A stretch of 64,000 nucleotides of DNA from Streptomyces sp. NBC_01296 (GTDB lineage Bacteria > Actinomycetota > Actinomycetes > Streptomycetales > Streptomycetaceae). The DNA is taken from contig NZ_CP130720.1 of assembly GCF_035984415.1 (NCBI RefSeq), forward strand, positions 2,418,001 to 2,482,000, in the 5' to 3' direction. The notes beneath the pieces were generated by a model that searched no databases, was not told where the DNA came from, and saw nothing but the letters and a program-made list of their open reading frames with translations. Positions within the stretch are counted from its first letter, which is position 1. Every line of letters begins with the position of its first letter. The position numbers were made by a program, and so were the translations under genes. This document shows positions 34,047 through 43,686 of the stretch, piece after piece.

Positions 34047-37000
34047 TCAGCCGCGGCGCCACCCGTCGCGCAGCGGCCTGTGTTCGGAATCGGTCATGGC
34101 CGACAGCTGGTTCTGGAGTTCCGCGATGCGCACCCAGGCATCGTGCTCCGCCTGGGCCACCCGTCCGTTCGCTTCGGACTCTGCCTCGGCAACACGCTGG
34201 GCGGCCCAGCGTTCGACGGCTTCGACACGGGCGGTTGCGTGCCCATCGGCGTCCTCAAGCGCCCGCTCCCGCTGCGCGAGGGCCGACTCGGCCAACTGCA
34301 GGCGCGCAGCGAGCGCGGAGACACGGGCCTCGTGCTCCTGAACCGCCCTCCGGAGCAGTTCCTCGGCTTCGTCCGCCCGCCGCTGCGCTGCCTCAAGATC
34401 GCGTAGCACACCGGCCGCGGGCTCGGCGGCCTGTCGCGCTGCCTGGAGCTCCACCTCGGCCTGCATCCGCAACCGGGCCACTCGTTCATCGGCCGCGTGG
34501 TGCAACGAAGCCGCTTGGCGCTGCAAGGCCAGATCGACGCGCTTGAGCAGTACGGACTCGAGCTCGTCAAGCTGTCGCTCGGCGTCTGCGACAGCACGCC
34601 GGGTGCGCTGCCGCTCCCCTTCGAGTGCGTCCGCATGTTCCTCCCGCAGACGGCGCTCGGCCGCCGCCGCTTCCGGACGGCGCCGCTCTGCCGTGCCGTC
34701 CTTGGCGGGCGGCGCGACCGGTACGACCGGCCCGAGGCCGGCCACCGCCTCGGGCGACCCCGCCGGCTCGACAGCCTCGTTCACTTCGGCAGGATCCGCC
34801 ACGGTCTCCGTCTCTTCCATGGACTCCCTCTGCATGGCGGGCTCCTCAACGACGGCCGGAACGGCAGGCGTCGAAGCAGCCGGGTCGGCGGCGGTCTCGG
34901 CCGGTTTCGGCACTGCCGTGGGCCCTCCGCGGACAGGCTGCTGGGACGTGAACTCCTCCAGGGCGTCCCGAAGCGCGAGCCGCGACTCGCTGCGTACGAG
35001 GGGGCGCTCGGCCAGGTAGGTCCGCGGCGAGGCGCCGTTCAGCGCCGCGAAGGAGCGATCGAGGAAATCCGCGGGACGTTGGCCAGTGTTCTTGAGGGAG
35101 TTGAAAACCTTCTGCAACACCTGGAGAGCCGTGACGACCGGGCGGTCGAGCGTTCCCCTTCGCTGAACCGCACCCACGACGTCCTCTGTGGCGGACTGCC
35201 CCAGCAGCGCGGCCAGTTCGGCGTCGCCAAGAGCGATCAGCGCATACTCGGCAAGCCATGCCATGCCGCCGGCGAACATGACCGGTATCGCCAGCGCCTG
35301 CTCCCAATCAGGCTGAAACCTCCCAGGTGAAGGCGTCTCCGCCCCCTTGAGGTCCGACCCCGTGGACGACTCCGGCTCCGGCTCAATGATCGGCTCCGTG
35401 CCCGGCTTCGTAGGCAGGAACACGGCGGCATCGAACAGAGGCGGCTGCGCAGCCAGGTCCACCGCCTCCGGTACGCACCCCTCGGCAAGGGCAGGCGCAT
35501 CGTGCTCTGGGGTGGGCTGCGGACTCAGCGGTGCTCGCTGAGTCGGCACGCCGACCGGTTTCCGGAGTCGGGGAGACCGCTTCAGCGGCGCTTTGCGCTT
35601 ACGGGGCTTCGGGTCCGGCGGCTCGGGGGGCCTCAGCCCGATCCCTTCGGCCTGCAGCATCTGCCGGAACGCCCCGAAGGCCTTCCCCTCCACCTGGCGG
35701 ATGCGCTCCCGGGTGACGCCGAACTCCTTCCCCAGCTCGTCCAGAGTCGACTTCTCGCCGCCGTCCAAGCCGGTGCGGCGCAGGAGGATCCGCGCATCCC
35801 GCGCGTCGAACCGTGTGAGCAGGGAGAGCAGGTGCGCGTGCCCGACCGCCTCGATCGCCAGGTGTTCCGCCGACGGCAGCGGCCGGTCCAAGGCGACCAG
35901 GTCCCCCAGGTGCACACCGTCCCCGATCACCCGGTCCAGGGAATCCGTACGCCGGCTGACCTTCCGGATCTCCTCGACCCGGCCAACACTCAGATCGCAC
36001 GCGACCGCAACGTGGGCGGCGCTCGAGGGGCGCCCTTCCGACTGCAGCCGCCGCTCTACAGCGGCAACCTTGCGGACCTGTTCGTGGAAGTGAACCGGGA
36101 TGCGGATGACCGCCCCCTCATCCGCGATGGCCCGGCTGATCGACTGCCGGATCCACCACGTCGCATACGTGGAGAACTTGTAGCCCCTGGCCGGGTCGAA
36201 CTTGACCGCCGCCTTGAGCAGCCCGAGGGCCCCGTGCTGGAACAGGTCGTCATGATCGAGGCCTTGTCCCAGATGGCGCAGGGCAACGGCGTGCGCGAGG
36301 CCCTGGTTGTGCATGACAAGGCAGTTGCGCGCCATGACCCGGAGGTCGGTGGCAGGCAGTGCGGCGATCTCGGCATCGGTCGGCCGGGTCTCGATCCGGT
36401 CAGGGCCTCCCCGCACGAGCACGCCGAGCCCCACCTCTTCCTCGGCGGTGAGTCTGCGCTTCGCGGGTCGCCGCGTGAAGCGGTCCTCGTTCAGCACCGC
36501 CCGCGCGGCCTCGACCGCCCGGCCGATGTCTCCGAGAGGCTGCGCGGGTGCGCGTTGCTCCGGGTCCTGGTCGGGGTCGAAGTCAGCCCACTCCAACTCG
36601 GCTGCCACTTCGCGTGGTTGCGCCTCCAATTCGGCCGGTAAGGGCGCGGCGTGCACACTCACCTGGGAGGCCGTCTTCCTCGGGTCAGGCCGTGCCGCCG
36701 CCTGGAGCGAACTCGTCTCCGTCGGGGTCAGACCCGCGAGCTTGGCCACCCCTTCTACAGCGGTGGAGCTCACCCAGCCCTGTTCGTTTGCGTACCGGCC
36801 CAGCAGAGTGTGCGCCGCGGCCACCCGCCCGGTAATCGAGGGATGTACAACCTTTCGCGCGTCACGCTCATCCTGGTCGGTATGCTCCGCTTCCCGTCGG
36901 ACCTGCAGCCCCAGCCGGGCCAGCTCGCTTCGCAGGCGCTCCTGCTCCGCATGCGCCAAACCGAGACCCCCGACGCACCTGCGGAAATCTGCTTCGGAGA

Positions 37001-37106
37001 CCGCACCTCCCACCGCCGCCCTGCCGAGTTCGGCGTACAGCTCGCGGAGCGCGTTACGAAGTGCAGCCGCGCCCCGCTCGACCCGAGCCTCTCCACCCAC
37101 GGCCAC
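34047..37106 (-). CDS. giant sigma-70-like protein with C-terminal coiled coil
   Basis: The protein has 1019 residues from the GTG at 37106 (AGGGAGG upstream). Residues about 210-490 hold a full set of sigma-70 regions: region 2 DLFQHGALGLLKAAVKFDPARGYKFSTYATWW (Tyr309 in GYKFSTYATWWIRQ), IRIPVHFHEQV of region 3, and region 4.2 KEFGVTRERIRQVEGKAF (Val464). A basic, proline-rich linker follows (KPRKRKAPLKRSPRLRKP), then an unknown helical domain (about 600-730), and a 170-residue Ala/Glu/Arg coiled coil. Normal principal sigma factors have about 350-550 residues. It is the first gene of the drmA/drmB operon. It could direct RNA polymerase to the island or use the sigma fold to recognise DNA; both are inference. 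Confidence 0.85.
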   Translation of the reverse strand: MAVGGEARVERGAAALRNALRELYAELGRAAVGGAVSEADFRRCVGGLGLAHAEQERLRSELARLGLQVRREAEHTDQDERDARKVVHPSITGRVAAAHTLLGRYANEQGWVSSTAVEGVAKLAGLTPTETSSLQAAARPDPRKTASQVSVHAAPLPAELEAQPREVAAELEWADFDPDQDPEQRAPAQPLGDIGRAVEAARAVLNEDRFTRRPAKRRLTAEEEVGLGVLVRGGPDRIETRPTDAEIAALPATDLRVMARNCLVMHNQGLAHAVALRHLGQGLDHDDLFQHGALGLLKAAVKFDPARGYKFSTYATWWIRQSISRAIADEGAVIRIPVHFHEQVRKVAAVERRLQSEGRPSSAAHVAVACDLSVGRVEEIRKVSRRTDSLDRVIGDGVHLGDLVALDRPLPSAEHLAIEAVGHAHLLSLLTRFDARDARILLRRTGLDGGEKSTLDELGKEFGVTRERIRQVEGKAFGAFRQMLQAEGIGLRPPEPPDPKPRKRKAPLKRSPRLRKPVGVPTQRAPLSPQPTPEHDAPALAEGCVPEAVDLAAQPPLFDAAVFLPTKPGTEPIIEPEPESSTGSDLKGAETPSPGRFQPDWEQALAIPVMFAGGMAWLAEYALIALGDAELAALLGQSATEDVVGAVQRRGTLDRPVVTALQVLQKVFNSLKNTGQRPADFLDRSFAALNGASPRTYLAERPLVRSESRLALRDALEEFTSQQPVRGGPTAVPKPAETAADPAASTPAVPAVVEEPAMQRESMEETETVADPAEVNEAVEPAGSPEAVAGLGPVVPVAPPAKDGTAERRRPEAAAAERRLREEHADALEGERQRTRRAVADAERQLDELESVLLKRVDLALQRQAASLHHAADERVARLRMQAEVELQAARQAAEPAAGVLRDLEAAQRRADEAEELLRRAVQEHEARVSALAARLQLAESALAQRERALEDADGHATARVEAVERWAAQRVAEAESEANGRVAQAEHDAWVRIAELQNQLSAMTDSEHRPLRDGWRRG

Positions 37107-37131
37107 CCCTCCCTCACCCGTTCAAGAAATG

Positions 37132-37165
37132 ACCCTACGGTCGACCTGTTGACAATGTCAACAGG
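37132..37165 (-). promoter_or_regulatory. promoter of the sigma/drmAB operon inside a perfect inverted repeat
   Basis: Arms CCTGTTGACA (37145-37154) and TGTCAACAGG (37156-37165) flank one base. On the leftward strand TTGACA (37161-37156) is followed after 18 bp by TAGGGT (37137-37132), a good -35/-10 pair about 26 bp before the GTG. TTGACA also occurs rightward at 37149-37154, but no matching -10 is evident. A repressor dimer on the palindrome would block the -35 box. Confidence 0.65.
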
Positions 37166-37325
37166 TTCAACCATGGAAATGACAGCTCATGGATGTGTAC
37201 ATTCGACGATGTGAAGGACTAGCACGTAAGGACAATGCTCCTCTGCGACCATGAACAGGGCACTTGCCACCCATCGGGACAGGTGCGCGGGGAGGGGATG
37301 CGACGTGACGGAGAGAGGGGCGGCA

Positions 37326-40300
37326 GTGACCGAGCGGCTGATCGGGGGCCGGTTCCGGGTGACGGGAGTCATCGGGGCCGGAAACATGGGCGAGGTCCAC
37401 AGGGCCGAAGACCTGCATCGGCCGGAGGGCGACCCGACACGCACCGTCGCCGTGAAGACCGTGCTCCGCCGCCGCTCCGGGGTCGCCCTCGACACCGGAG
37501 CGGATGCCAAGGCCGTCCAGCGGTTCGCCCGCGAGGTCCGCATCATGCGCCGCCTGGAACACCCGAACCTCACCCGTCTCATCGACGGCGGTGTCGACGA
37601 CACCGATGGCGGGCGCCCGTACCTCGTCATGGAGTACCTGGACGGCGAGACTCTGCGCGACCTGATCGAGGAGGAGCGTCAGCTCCCCGTGGCGTGGGCC
37701 GTGGCGATCGGCGTTCAGATGGCTTCCGGTCTGGCCGCGGCGCACACGGCAGGCATCGTCCACCGCGACCTGAAGCCGGCCAACACCATGCTGATCACCG
37801 GCGGCACTGTGAAGGTGCTCGACTTCGGCATGGGCCGGATCGCCGACGACCCGGACGAGACACGGCTCACGAGCACCGGCGTCAGCGTGGGCACGGCCCG
37901 GTACATGGCGCCCGAACAATTCGAGGCCAAGCAGGTCACGCAGGCGGCCGACCTCTACGCCCTTGGCTGCGTCCTCTACGAGATGCTGGCCGGAGTACCG
38001 CCGTTCACCAGCGGCTCGGCCTACGAACTGGGCCGCAAGCACGTGGAGGAAGAGCCGACCTCCGTACGGATCGTGCGGCCTGCCGTACCTGCCGGTCTGG
38101 CGCGTCTGGTGGAGCGGCTACTGGCCAAGGACCCGGCTGAGCGGCCCGCCGACGCCGTCGCGGTCCGTGAGGCCCTGCTACCTCTGCTCCCCGAAGCCTT
38201 CGACGCAGACGGGACGGACCCCGGCGACCAAGGCTCCGCCCTCCCCCACTGGAGCGCCCTCGACCCGGTGCGTCCCCTGCGGGGCAGCACGTCGACGGCG
38301 GAACCGGGATCCTCGCACGCTGCCGAGGCTCGGCCCTCCGCGGTTGCCGGCGGTGTCGGGATGGACGTCTTCGGTGTGCACCGCGCTCTGATCAAGGACT
38401 ACCGCTCCTTCACCGAGGGCGGCACCGTCATCCGGGACGACCGCATCGCCTCGTTCGTCGAGGACGACCTGAACGCGAAGTCGCAGTGGCCGGACCCGTG
38501 GCTGTCACTCAACCCCTTCTTCGGCGGCGGCGGCACAGTCGTCGAGCTGGCCGGCCAAGGTGTCCTGCACCGCGAGTGCGCGCAGATCTTCCAGGCGGGC
38601 AAGACGAAGGGCGGCACGGTGTGCGACGGCCGCCCGCTGACCCTCCACCAGCACCAGCGGGAGGCGATCGACGCCGCCGCGTCCGGCGACTCGTACGTGC
38701 TGACCACCGGTACCGGCTCCGGCAAGTCGCTGTCGTACATCGTCCCGATCGTCGACCGGGTGCTGCGGGAACGGGAGGCGGAGGGGCCTCGGTCGGCAAA
38801 GCGCGTGCGGGCGATCGTCGTGTACCCGATGAACGCTCTCGCCAACAGCCAGCTGAAGGAGCTGGAGAAGTACCTGCGGGACGGTTACGGCGAGGGCCGG
38901 GAGCCGGTCACCTTCGCCCGTTACACCGGCCAGGAGGACGAACAGCGCCGCAAGGAGATCCGCGGCAACCCGCCGGACATCCTCCTCACCAACTACGTGA
39001 TGCTGGAGCTGATGCTGACCCGGCCGGCCGACCGCGCCAGCCTCATCAGCATGGCCCGCGGCCTGGAGTTCCTCGTCTTCGACGAGCTGCACACCTACCG
39101 CGGCCGGCAGGGCGCCGACGTCGCCCTGCTGATCCGCCGGGTGCGCGAGGCGTGCCAGGCGGAGCGTCTCCAGTGCGTCGGCACGTCGGCCACCATGTCC
39201 ACCGAGGGCACCGTCGACGACCAGCGCAGGGTGGTCGCCGACACCGCGACGACCCTCTTCGGCCTGCCCGTCCACCCGCGGAACGTCATCGTGGAGACCC
39301 TGATCCGGGCCACCGGCGAGGCGCCGGCGACCGTCCCGGCCGAGCGGCTGCGCGCTCCCGCCGCCCCCCGCGCCTACGCGGACCTGGTACGCGACCCGCT
39401 GGCCCGCTGGATCGAGACCCGGTTCGGCCTGGCCGTGGACGCGGGCCGGCTGGTACGTCGGCAGCCGGCGAAGATCGAAGTGGCCGCTCAGGAGCTCGCC
39501 GACGCCTCCGGCGTGGAGGCCGAGCAGTGCGCGGACGCGATCCGCGCCACCCTGGAGTCCGGCTCCGAGGCACGCCACCCGGTGACCGAGCGCCCCCTGT
39601 TCGCGTTCCGGCTGCACCAGTTCCTGTCGAAGGGAGACACGGTCTACGTCACCCTCGAGGACAAGCTCACCCGCCACCGCACGCGCTCCTACCAGCTCGA
39701 ACAGCCGGGCAGCGGCGGCAAGCTGCTGATGCCGCTGGCGTTCTGCCGGGAGTGCGGCCAGGAGTACCTGACCGTGTGGCGCACCGAGAAGGACGGCGAG
39801 GTCCGGTACGAGGCCCGCCGCGACACCACGGCGACCGGCGGGCGACAGGGAGACGGCTACCTGTACGTCGACCACGACCGGCCGTGGCCGTCGGCGACCC
39901 AGTACGCGGTCGACGACCGCCGGCTTCCCGAGTCCTGGCTGGAGCTCGACGACCGGGGCCAGGAGGTGGTCAAGAAGTCCTACCGGGACCGTCTGCCCCG
40001 CGCCGTCACCGTCGATCCCCGCGGCGTCGAGGGGCAGGGCGAGCTGCAGGCCGCCTTCATCCCCTCCCCGTTCCTGTTCTGCCTGCATTGCGGCGTGGCG
40101 TACGAGCAGACCCGCGGCAAGGACTTCGCGAAGCTCGCGACGCTCGACCAGGAAGGCCGCTCGTCGGCGACCTCGCTGATCTCCGCCTCGGTCGTGAAGT
40201 CCCTCAAGTCGGTACCGGAGGAGGCCCTGGAGAAGGAAGCGCGCAAGCTGCTCACCTTCGTCGACAACCGCCAGGACGCCTCACTCCAGGCCGGCCACTT

Positions 40301-43300
40301 CAACGACTTCGTACAGATCACCCAGCTCCGTGGAGCGCTCTACCGGGCAGCCCTCGACGCGGGCGAGGACGGCATCCCCCACGAGGAGCTGGCCACCCGC
40401 GTCGGAGAGGCCCTCGGCCTCGGCCTGGTCGACTACACCGGCGAGAGCGAGCTCGCGCCGGGGATCGCGCGCGCCGCCGCCAAGACCCTCCGCGACGTGA
40501 TCGCGTTCCGGCTCTACCTGGACCTGGAGCGCGGCTGGCGCATCACCATGCCCAATCTGGAGCAGACCGGCCTGCTGGAGATCGACTACGAGGACCTGGC
40601 CTGGGTCGCGGACAAGCAGGACCGCTGGGCCGGCACCCACGAGGTGCTGCGCGACGCCGATCCCGCCCTGCGCGCCGAGATCACGAAGGCGCTGCTGAAC
40701 GAGATGCGCCGGTCCCTCGCCATCGACGTGTCGTACTTCCGGGACGACTTCGACGCACTCCAGCGGGCGAGCGAGGAACGGCTCGTGGACCCGTGGGTGC
40801 TGTCCGCCGCCGACCGCCCCAAGGTCGCCGCCGCCTACCCGCACCCCTCGGGCAAGGGCATGGACCGCTCGGCGCTCTTCCTCTCCGCCCGCGGCAAGTT
40901 CGGCAAGTACCTGGGCCGTGCGGACCGCGAGTTCAAGAAGCTCGACACGGACGACCTCCAGCTGGTCATCGAGCAGCTGCTGCAGGTCCTGGCCAAGGCC
41001 GGGCTGGTCAAGGAGATTTCCGAGGCCCCGCAGCGCGCGGGCCGCTTCCGCAGGCCGACCGGCCCCACCGCGACCGGCTACCGGGTCGCGGCACAGTCCC
41101 TCGTCTGGCGGGCCGGCAAGGGTGAGACCGGTACGCACGACCCGCTGACCCGCACCTACCAGAGCGGCGACGGCCCCCGTGTGAACACGTTTTTCCGCGA
41201 CCTCTACAAGGACGCTGCCGGAGCCCTGTCCGGCCTATTCGCCCGCGAGCACACGGCCCAGGTCTCTCCGGAGGAGCGGGAGAAGCGTGAGGAGGCGTTC
41301 CGCAAGGCCGAGCTGAAGCTGCTGTACTGCTCGCCGACGATGGAGCTGGGCGTCGACATCTCCTCGCTCAACGCGGTGATGATGCGCAACGTACCCCCGA
41401 CGCCCGCCAACTACGCCCAGCGCTCGGGCCGGGCTGGACGCAGCGGCCAGCCCGCGCTGGTCACCACGTACTGCGCCACCGGCAACAGCCACGACCAGTA
41501 CTACTTCCGCCGCTCCGAGCGGATGGTGGCGGGCGCGGTGGCCCCGCCCCGCCTGGACCTCGCCAACGAGGACCTGGTCCGCTCCCACCTCCAGGGGATC
41601 TGGATCGCTGAGGCGGGCCTGAAGCTGGGCCGTGCCATCCCCGACGTACTCGACGTGTCGTACCCGGACACCGGGGAACGGCCCGCCCCCGCCCTGAATC
41701 TGCACCCGGAGATCCTGGCAGCATCCATCGACAAGGACGCCCAGCGCCGCACCGTCGACGCGTCGCTGCGCGTCCTCGGCCCGCTGCTGCCCGACTTCGT
41801 GGACACCACCTGGTGGTACGACGAGTGGATCCAGGACCAGGTGCGCACGGTCCCCGAGCGCTTCGACCGCGCCTTCGACCGCTGGCGCAAGCTGTTCACC
41901 TCCGCACTCGACGACCAGTTCATCCAGAACCGGCGCCGGCTCGACTACAGCCTGACGGAGGGCGACCGCATCCGGGCGAACTCCCGTCGCCGTGAAGCCG
42001 AGACCCAGCTGAACCTGCTGATGAACGAGAGCGTAGACAGCAAGTCGGTCCTCTCCGACTTCAACCCGTACCGCTATCTCGCCTCCGAGGGCTTCCTTCC
42101 CGGCTACAGCTTCCCCCGCCTGCCCCTCGCCGCGTACATCCCGACCATCGGCAGCCGCCGCGGCAACGGCGACTTCCTCCAGCGGCCCCGCTTCCTCGCC
42201 ATCCGCGAGTTCGGGCCCGGTGCGCTGATCTACCACGAGGGCGCCCGCTACCAGGTCACGCGGATCCAGCTCCCGCCGGACTCCTCCGGCGACCTGGCCA
42301 CCAGCGAGGCCCGCCGCTGCACCCAGTGCGGCTACCACCACGACCCGAAGGAGCGCGACGACCGCTGCCGCATGTGCGACGAGCCGCTCGGCTCGGCCAC
42401 GTACGGCCTACTCCACCTGCACACCGTGTACACCACCCGCCGTGAACGGATCTCCTCCGACGAGGAGGAGCGGCGCCGCGCCGGTTTCCGGCTGGAGACC
42501 TCCTACCGCTTCCACGACCACGGCACGCGCAGCGGCCGGCTGAACGCGTCCGTCACCGACGCCGCGGGCGCTCCGGTCGCCGACCTGGCGTACGGGGACT
42601 CGGCGACGGTGCGCATCACCAACACCGGCCGGGTACGCGCCAAGAGCGACGAACCGAACGGCTACTGGCTGGACCTGGCCGACGGCCGCTGGATGAACGA
42701 CCGCGACGCCTCCCAGGCGTCCGGTGACTCCGCCGAGCTGCCGGTGATCGACGAGGACGGCAACGAGCGGCGGCGCAAGAAGCGGGTCATCCCGTTCGTG
42801 GAGGACCGCCGCAACATCCTGGTCCTCACCCTCGACGAGGCACTTCCCGAGCCGATCGCGCTGTCCCTCATGTACGCCCTGGAGCGCGGCATCGAGGCCG
42901 CGTTCGAGCTGGAGGACGCCGAGCTGACCAGTGAACTGCTCCCCCCGGACGACGGCCCGCGGCGCCGCATCCTCTTCACGGAGGCCGCCGAGGGCGGGGC
43001 GGGCGTCCTGCGCCGCCTCCAGGCGGAGAAGGGCGCGCTGGCGAAGGCGGCCCACCAGGCCCTCGCCATCTGCCACTTCGACGAGGACGGCACGGACCAG
43101 GGAGGCCCGCACCCGGACCGCCCCTGCGCCCTGGGCTGCTACGAGTGCCTGCTGACCTATGGCAACCAGCTCAACCACGCCCTCATCAACCGGCACTCCG
43201 CGCGGGAGCTGCTGGTCCGCTTCGCCTCGGCTTCGGCCACGCGTGAGGCGCGCGGCGAGTCCCGGTCGGAGCAGTTCCGCCGACTCCTCGACCAGGCGCC

Positions 43301-43652
43301 CGACGCCCCCGCGACCACCCGGGTGGAGGCCGTGGTCGAGGAGGCCGTCGCCGTCGCCCAGGACAACCTCCTCACCTGGCTGAGGGCGCGCGGCCTACGC
43401 CTCCCCGACGAGAGCGAAACCCTGATCACCGAGGCGAACGCCCTCGCGGACTACGTGTACCGGCTGCCCGGCGTGAACCTGGCCGTCTTCGTCGACCTGG
43501 CGGACACCGAGCCGACGGCGCTGCGCGACGAGGACGCCGAGGAACGGCTCCTCGACGCCCGCTGGGACGTGCTCCGCTTCCCGCACGGCGCCGACTGGGA
43601 CCAGCTCGTCGCACCGCACGCCCGCTACTTCGGCACCCCCTCCGCCCACTGA
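37326..43652 (+). CDS. Ser/Thr kinase - DEAD/DEAH helicase - DUF1998 fusion
   Basis: The protein has 2108 residues from the GTG at 37326 (GGAGAGAGGGG 5 nt upstream); an in-frame ATG at 37251 would add 25. Residues 5-280 are an active-looking Hanks kinase: GAGNMGEVH, K44, HRDLKPAN from H146, DFG from D166, YMAPEQ. No membrane helix follows. From about residue 440 an MrfA/YprA-type helicase begins: HQREAIDAA, GTGSGKS (K467), DELHTYRGRQG (D586), MELGVDISSLNAV, QRSGRAGRSGQPA. The C-terminal DUF1998/MZB region has CTQCGYHH...CRMC from C1665 and CALGCYECLLTYGNQ from C1934. It leads the drmD/drmMI operon, so it probably acts with DISARM as a phosphorylation-controlled helicase. Confidence 0.9.
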   Translation: MTERLIGGRFRVTGVIGAGNMGEVHRAEDLHRPEGDPTRTVAVKTVLRRRSGVALDTGADAKAVQRFAREVRIMRRLEHPNLTRLIDGGVDDTDGGRPYLVMEYLDGETLRDLIEEERQLPVAWAVAIGVQMASGLAAAHTAGIVHRDLKPANTMLITGGTVKVLDFGMGRIADDPDETRLTSTGVSVGTARYMAPEQFEAKQVTQAADLYALGCVLYEMLAGVPPFTSGSAYELGRKHVEEEPTSVRIVRPAVPAGLARLVERLLAKDPAERPADAVAVREALLPLLPEAFDADGTDPGDQGSALPHWSALDPVRPLRGSTSTAEPGSSHAAEARPSAVAGGVGMDVFGVHRALIKDYRSFTEGGTVIRDDRIASFVEDDLNAKSQWPDPWLSLNPFFGGGGTVVELAGQGVLHRECAQIFQAGKTKGGTVCDGRPLTLHQHQREAIDAAASGDSYVLTTGTGSGKSLSYIVPIVDRVLREREAEGPRSAKRVRAIVVYPMNALANSQLKELEKYLRDGYGEGREPVTFARYTGQEDEQRRKEIRGNPPDILLTNYVMLELMLTRPADRASLISMARGLEFLVFDELHTYRGRQGADVALLIRRVREACQAERLQCVGTSATMSTEGTVDDQRRVVADTATTLFGLPVHPRNVIVETLIRATGEAPATVPAERLRAPAAPRAYADLVRDPLARWIETRFGLAVDAGRLVRRQPAKIEVAAQELADASGVEAEQCADAIRATLESGSEARHPVTERPLFAFRLHQFLSKGDTVYVTLEDKLTRHRTRSYQLEQPGSGGKLLMPLAFCRECGQEYLTVWRTEKDGEVRYEARRDTTATGGRQGDGYLYVDHDRPWPSATQYAVDDRRLPESWLELDDRGQEVVKKSYRDRLPRAVTVDPRGVEGQGELQAAFIPSPFLFCLHCGVAYEQTRGKDFAKLATLDQEGRSSATSLISASVVKSLKSVPEEALEKEARKLLTFVDNRQDASLQAGHFNDFVQITQLRGALYRAALDAGEDGIPHEELATRVGEALGLGLVDYTGESELAPGIARAAAKTLRDVIAFRLYLDLERGWRITMPNLEQTGLLEIDYEDLAWVADKQDRWAGTHEVLRDADPALRAEITKALLNEMRRSLAIDVSYFRDDFDALQRASEERLVDPWVLSAADRPKVAAAYPHPSGKGMDRSALFLSARGKFGKYLGRADREFKKLDTDDLQLVIEQLLQVLAKAGLVKEISEAPQRAGRFRRPTGPTATGYRVAAQSLVWRAGKGETGTHDPLTRTYQSGDGPRVNTFFRDLYKDAAGALSGLFAREHTAQVSPEEREKREEAFRKAELKLLYCSPTMELGVDISSLNAVMMRNVPPTPANYAQRSGRAGRSGQPALVTTYCATGNSHDQYYFRRSERMVAGAVAPPRLDLANEDLVRSHLQGIWIAEAGLKLGRAIPDVLDVSYPDTGERPAPALNLHPEILAASIDKDAQRRTVDASLRVLGPLLPDFVDTTWWYDEWIQDQVRTVPERFDRAFDRWRKLFTSALDDQFIQNRRRLDYSLTEGDRIRANSRRREAETQLNLLMNESVDSKSVLSDFNPYRYLASEGFLPGYSFPRLPLAAYIPTIGSRRGNGDFLQRPRFLAIREFGPGALIYHEGARYQVTRIQLPPDSSGDLATSEARRCTQCGYHHDPKERDDRCRMCDEPLGSATYGLLHLHTVYTTRRERISSDEEERRRAGFRLETSYRFHDHGTRSGRLNASVTDAAGAPVADLAYGDSATVRITNTGRVRAKSDEPNGYWLDLADGRWMNDRDASQASGDSAELPVIDEDGNERRRKKRVIPFVEDRRNILVLTLDEALPEPIALSLMYALERGIEAAFELEDAELTSELLPPDDGPRRRILFTEAAEGGAGVLRRLQAEKGALAKAAHQALAICHFDEDGTDQGGPHPDRPCALGCYECLLTYGNQLNHALINRHSARELLVRFASASATREARGESRSEQFRRLLDQAPDAPATTRVEAVVEEAVAVAQDNLLTWLRARGLRLPDESETLITEANALADYVYRLPGVNLAVFVDLADTEPTALRDEDAEERLLDARWDVLRFPHGADWDQLVAPHARYFGTPSAH

Positions 43653-43686
43653 CTCCGCCCACTGACACGAGGACGAGACGACTGAT

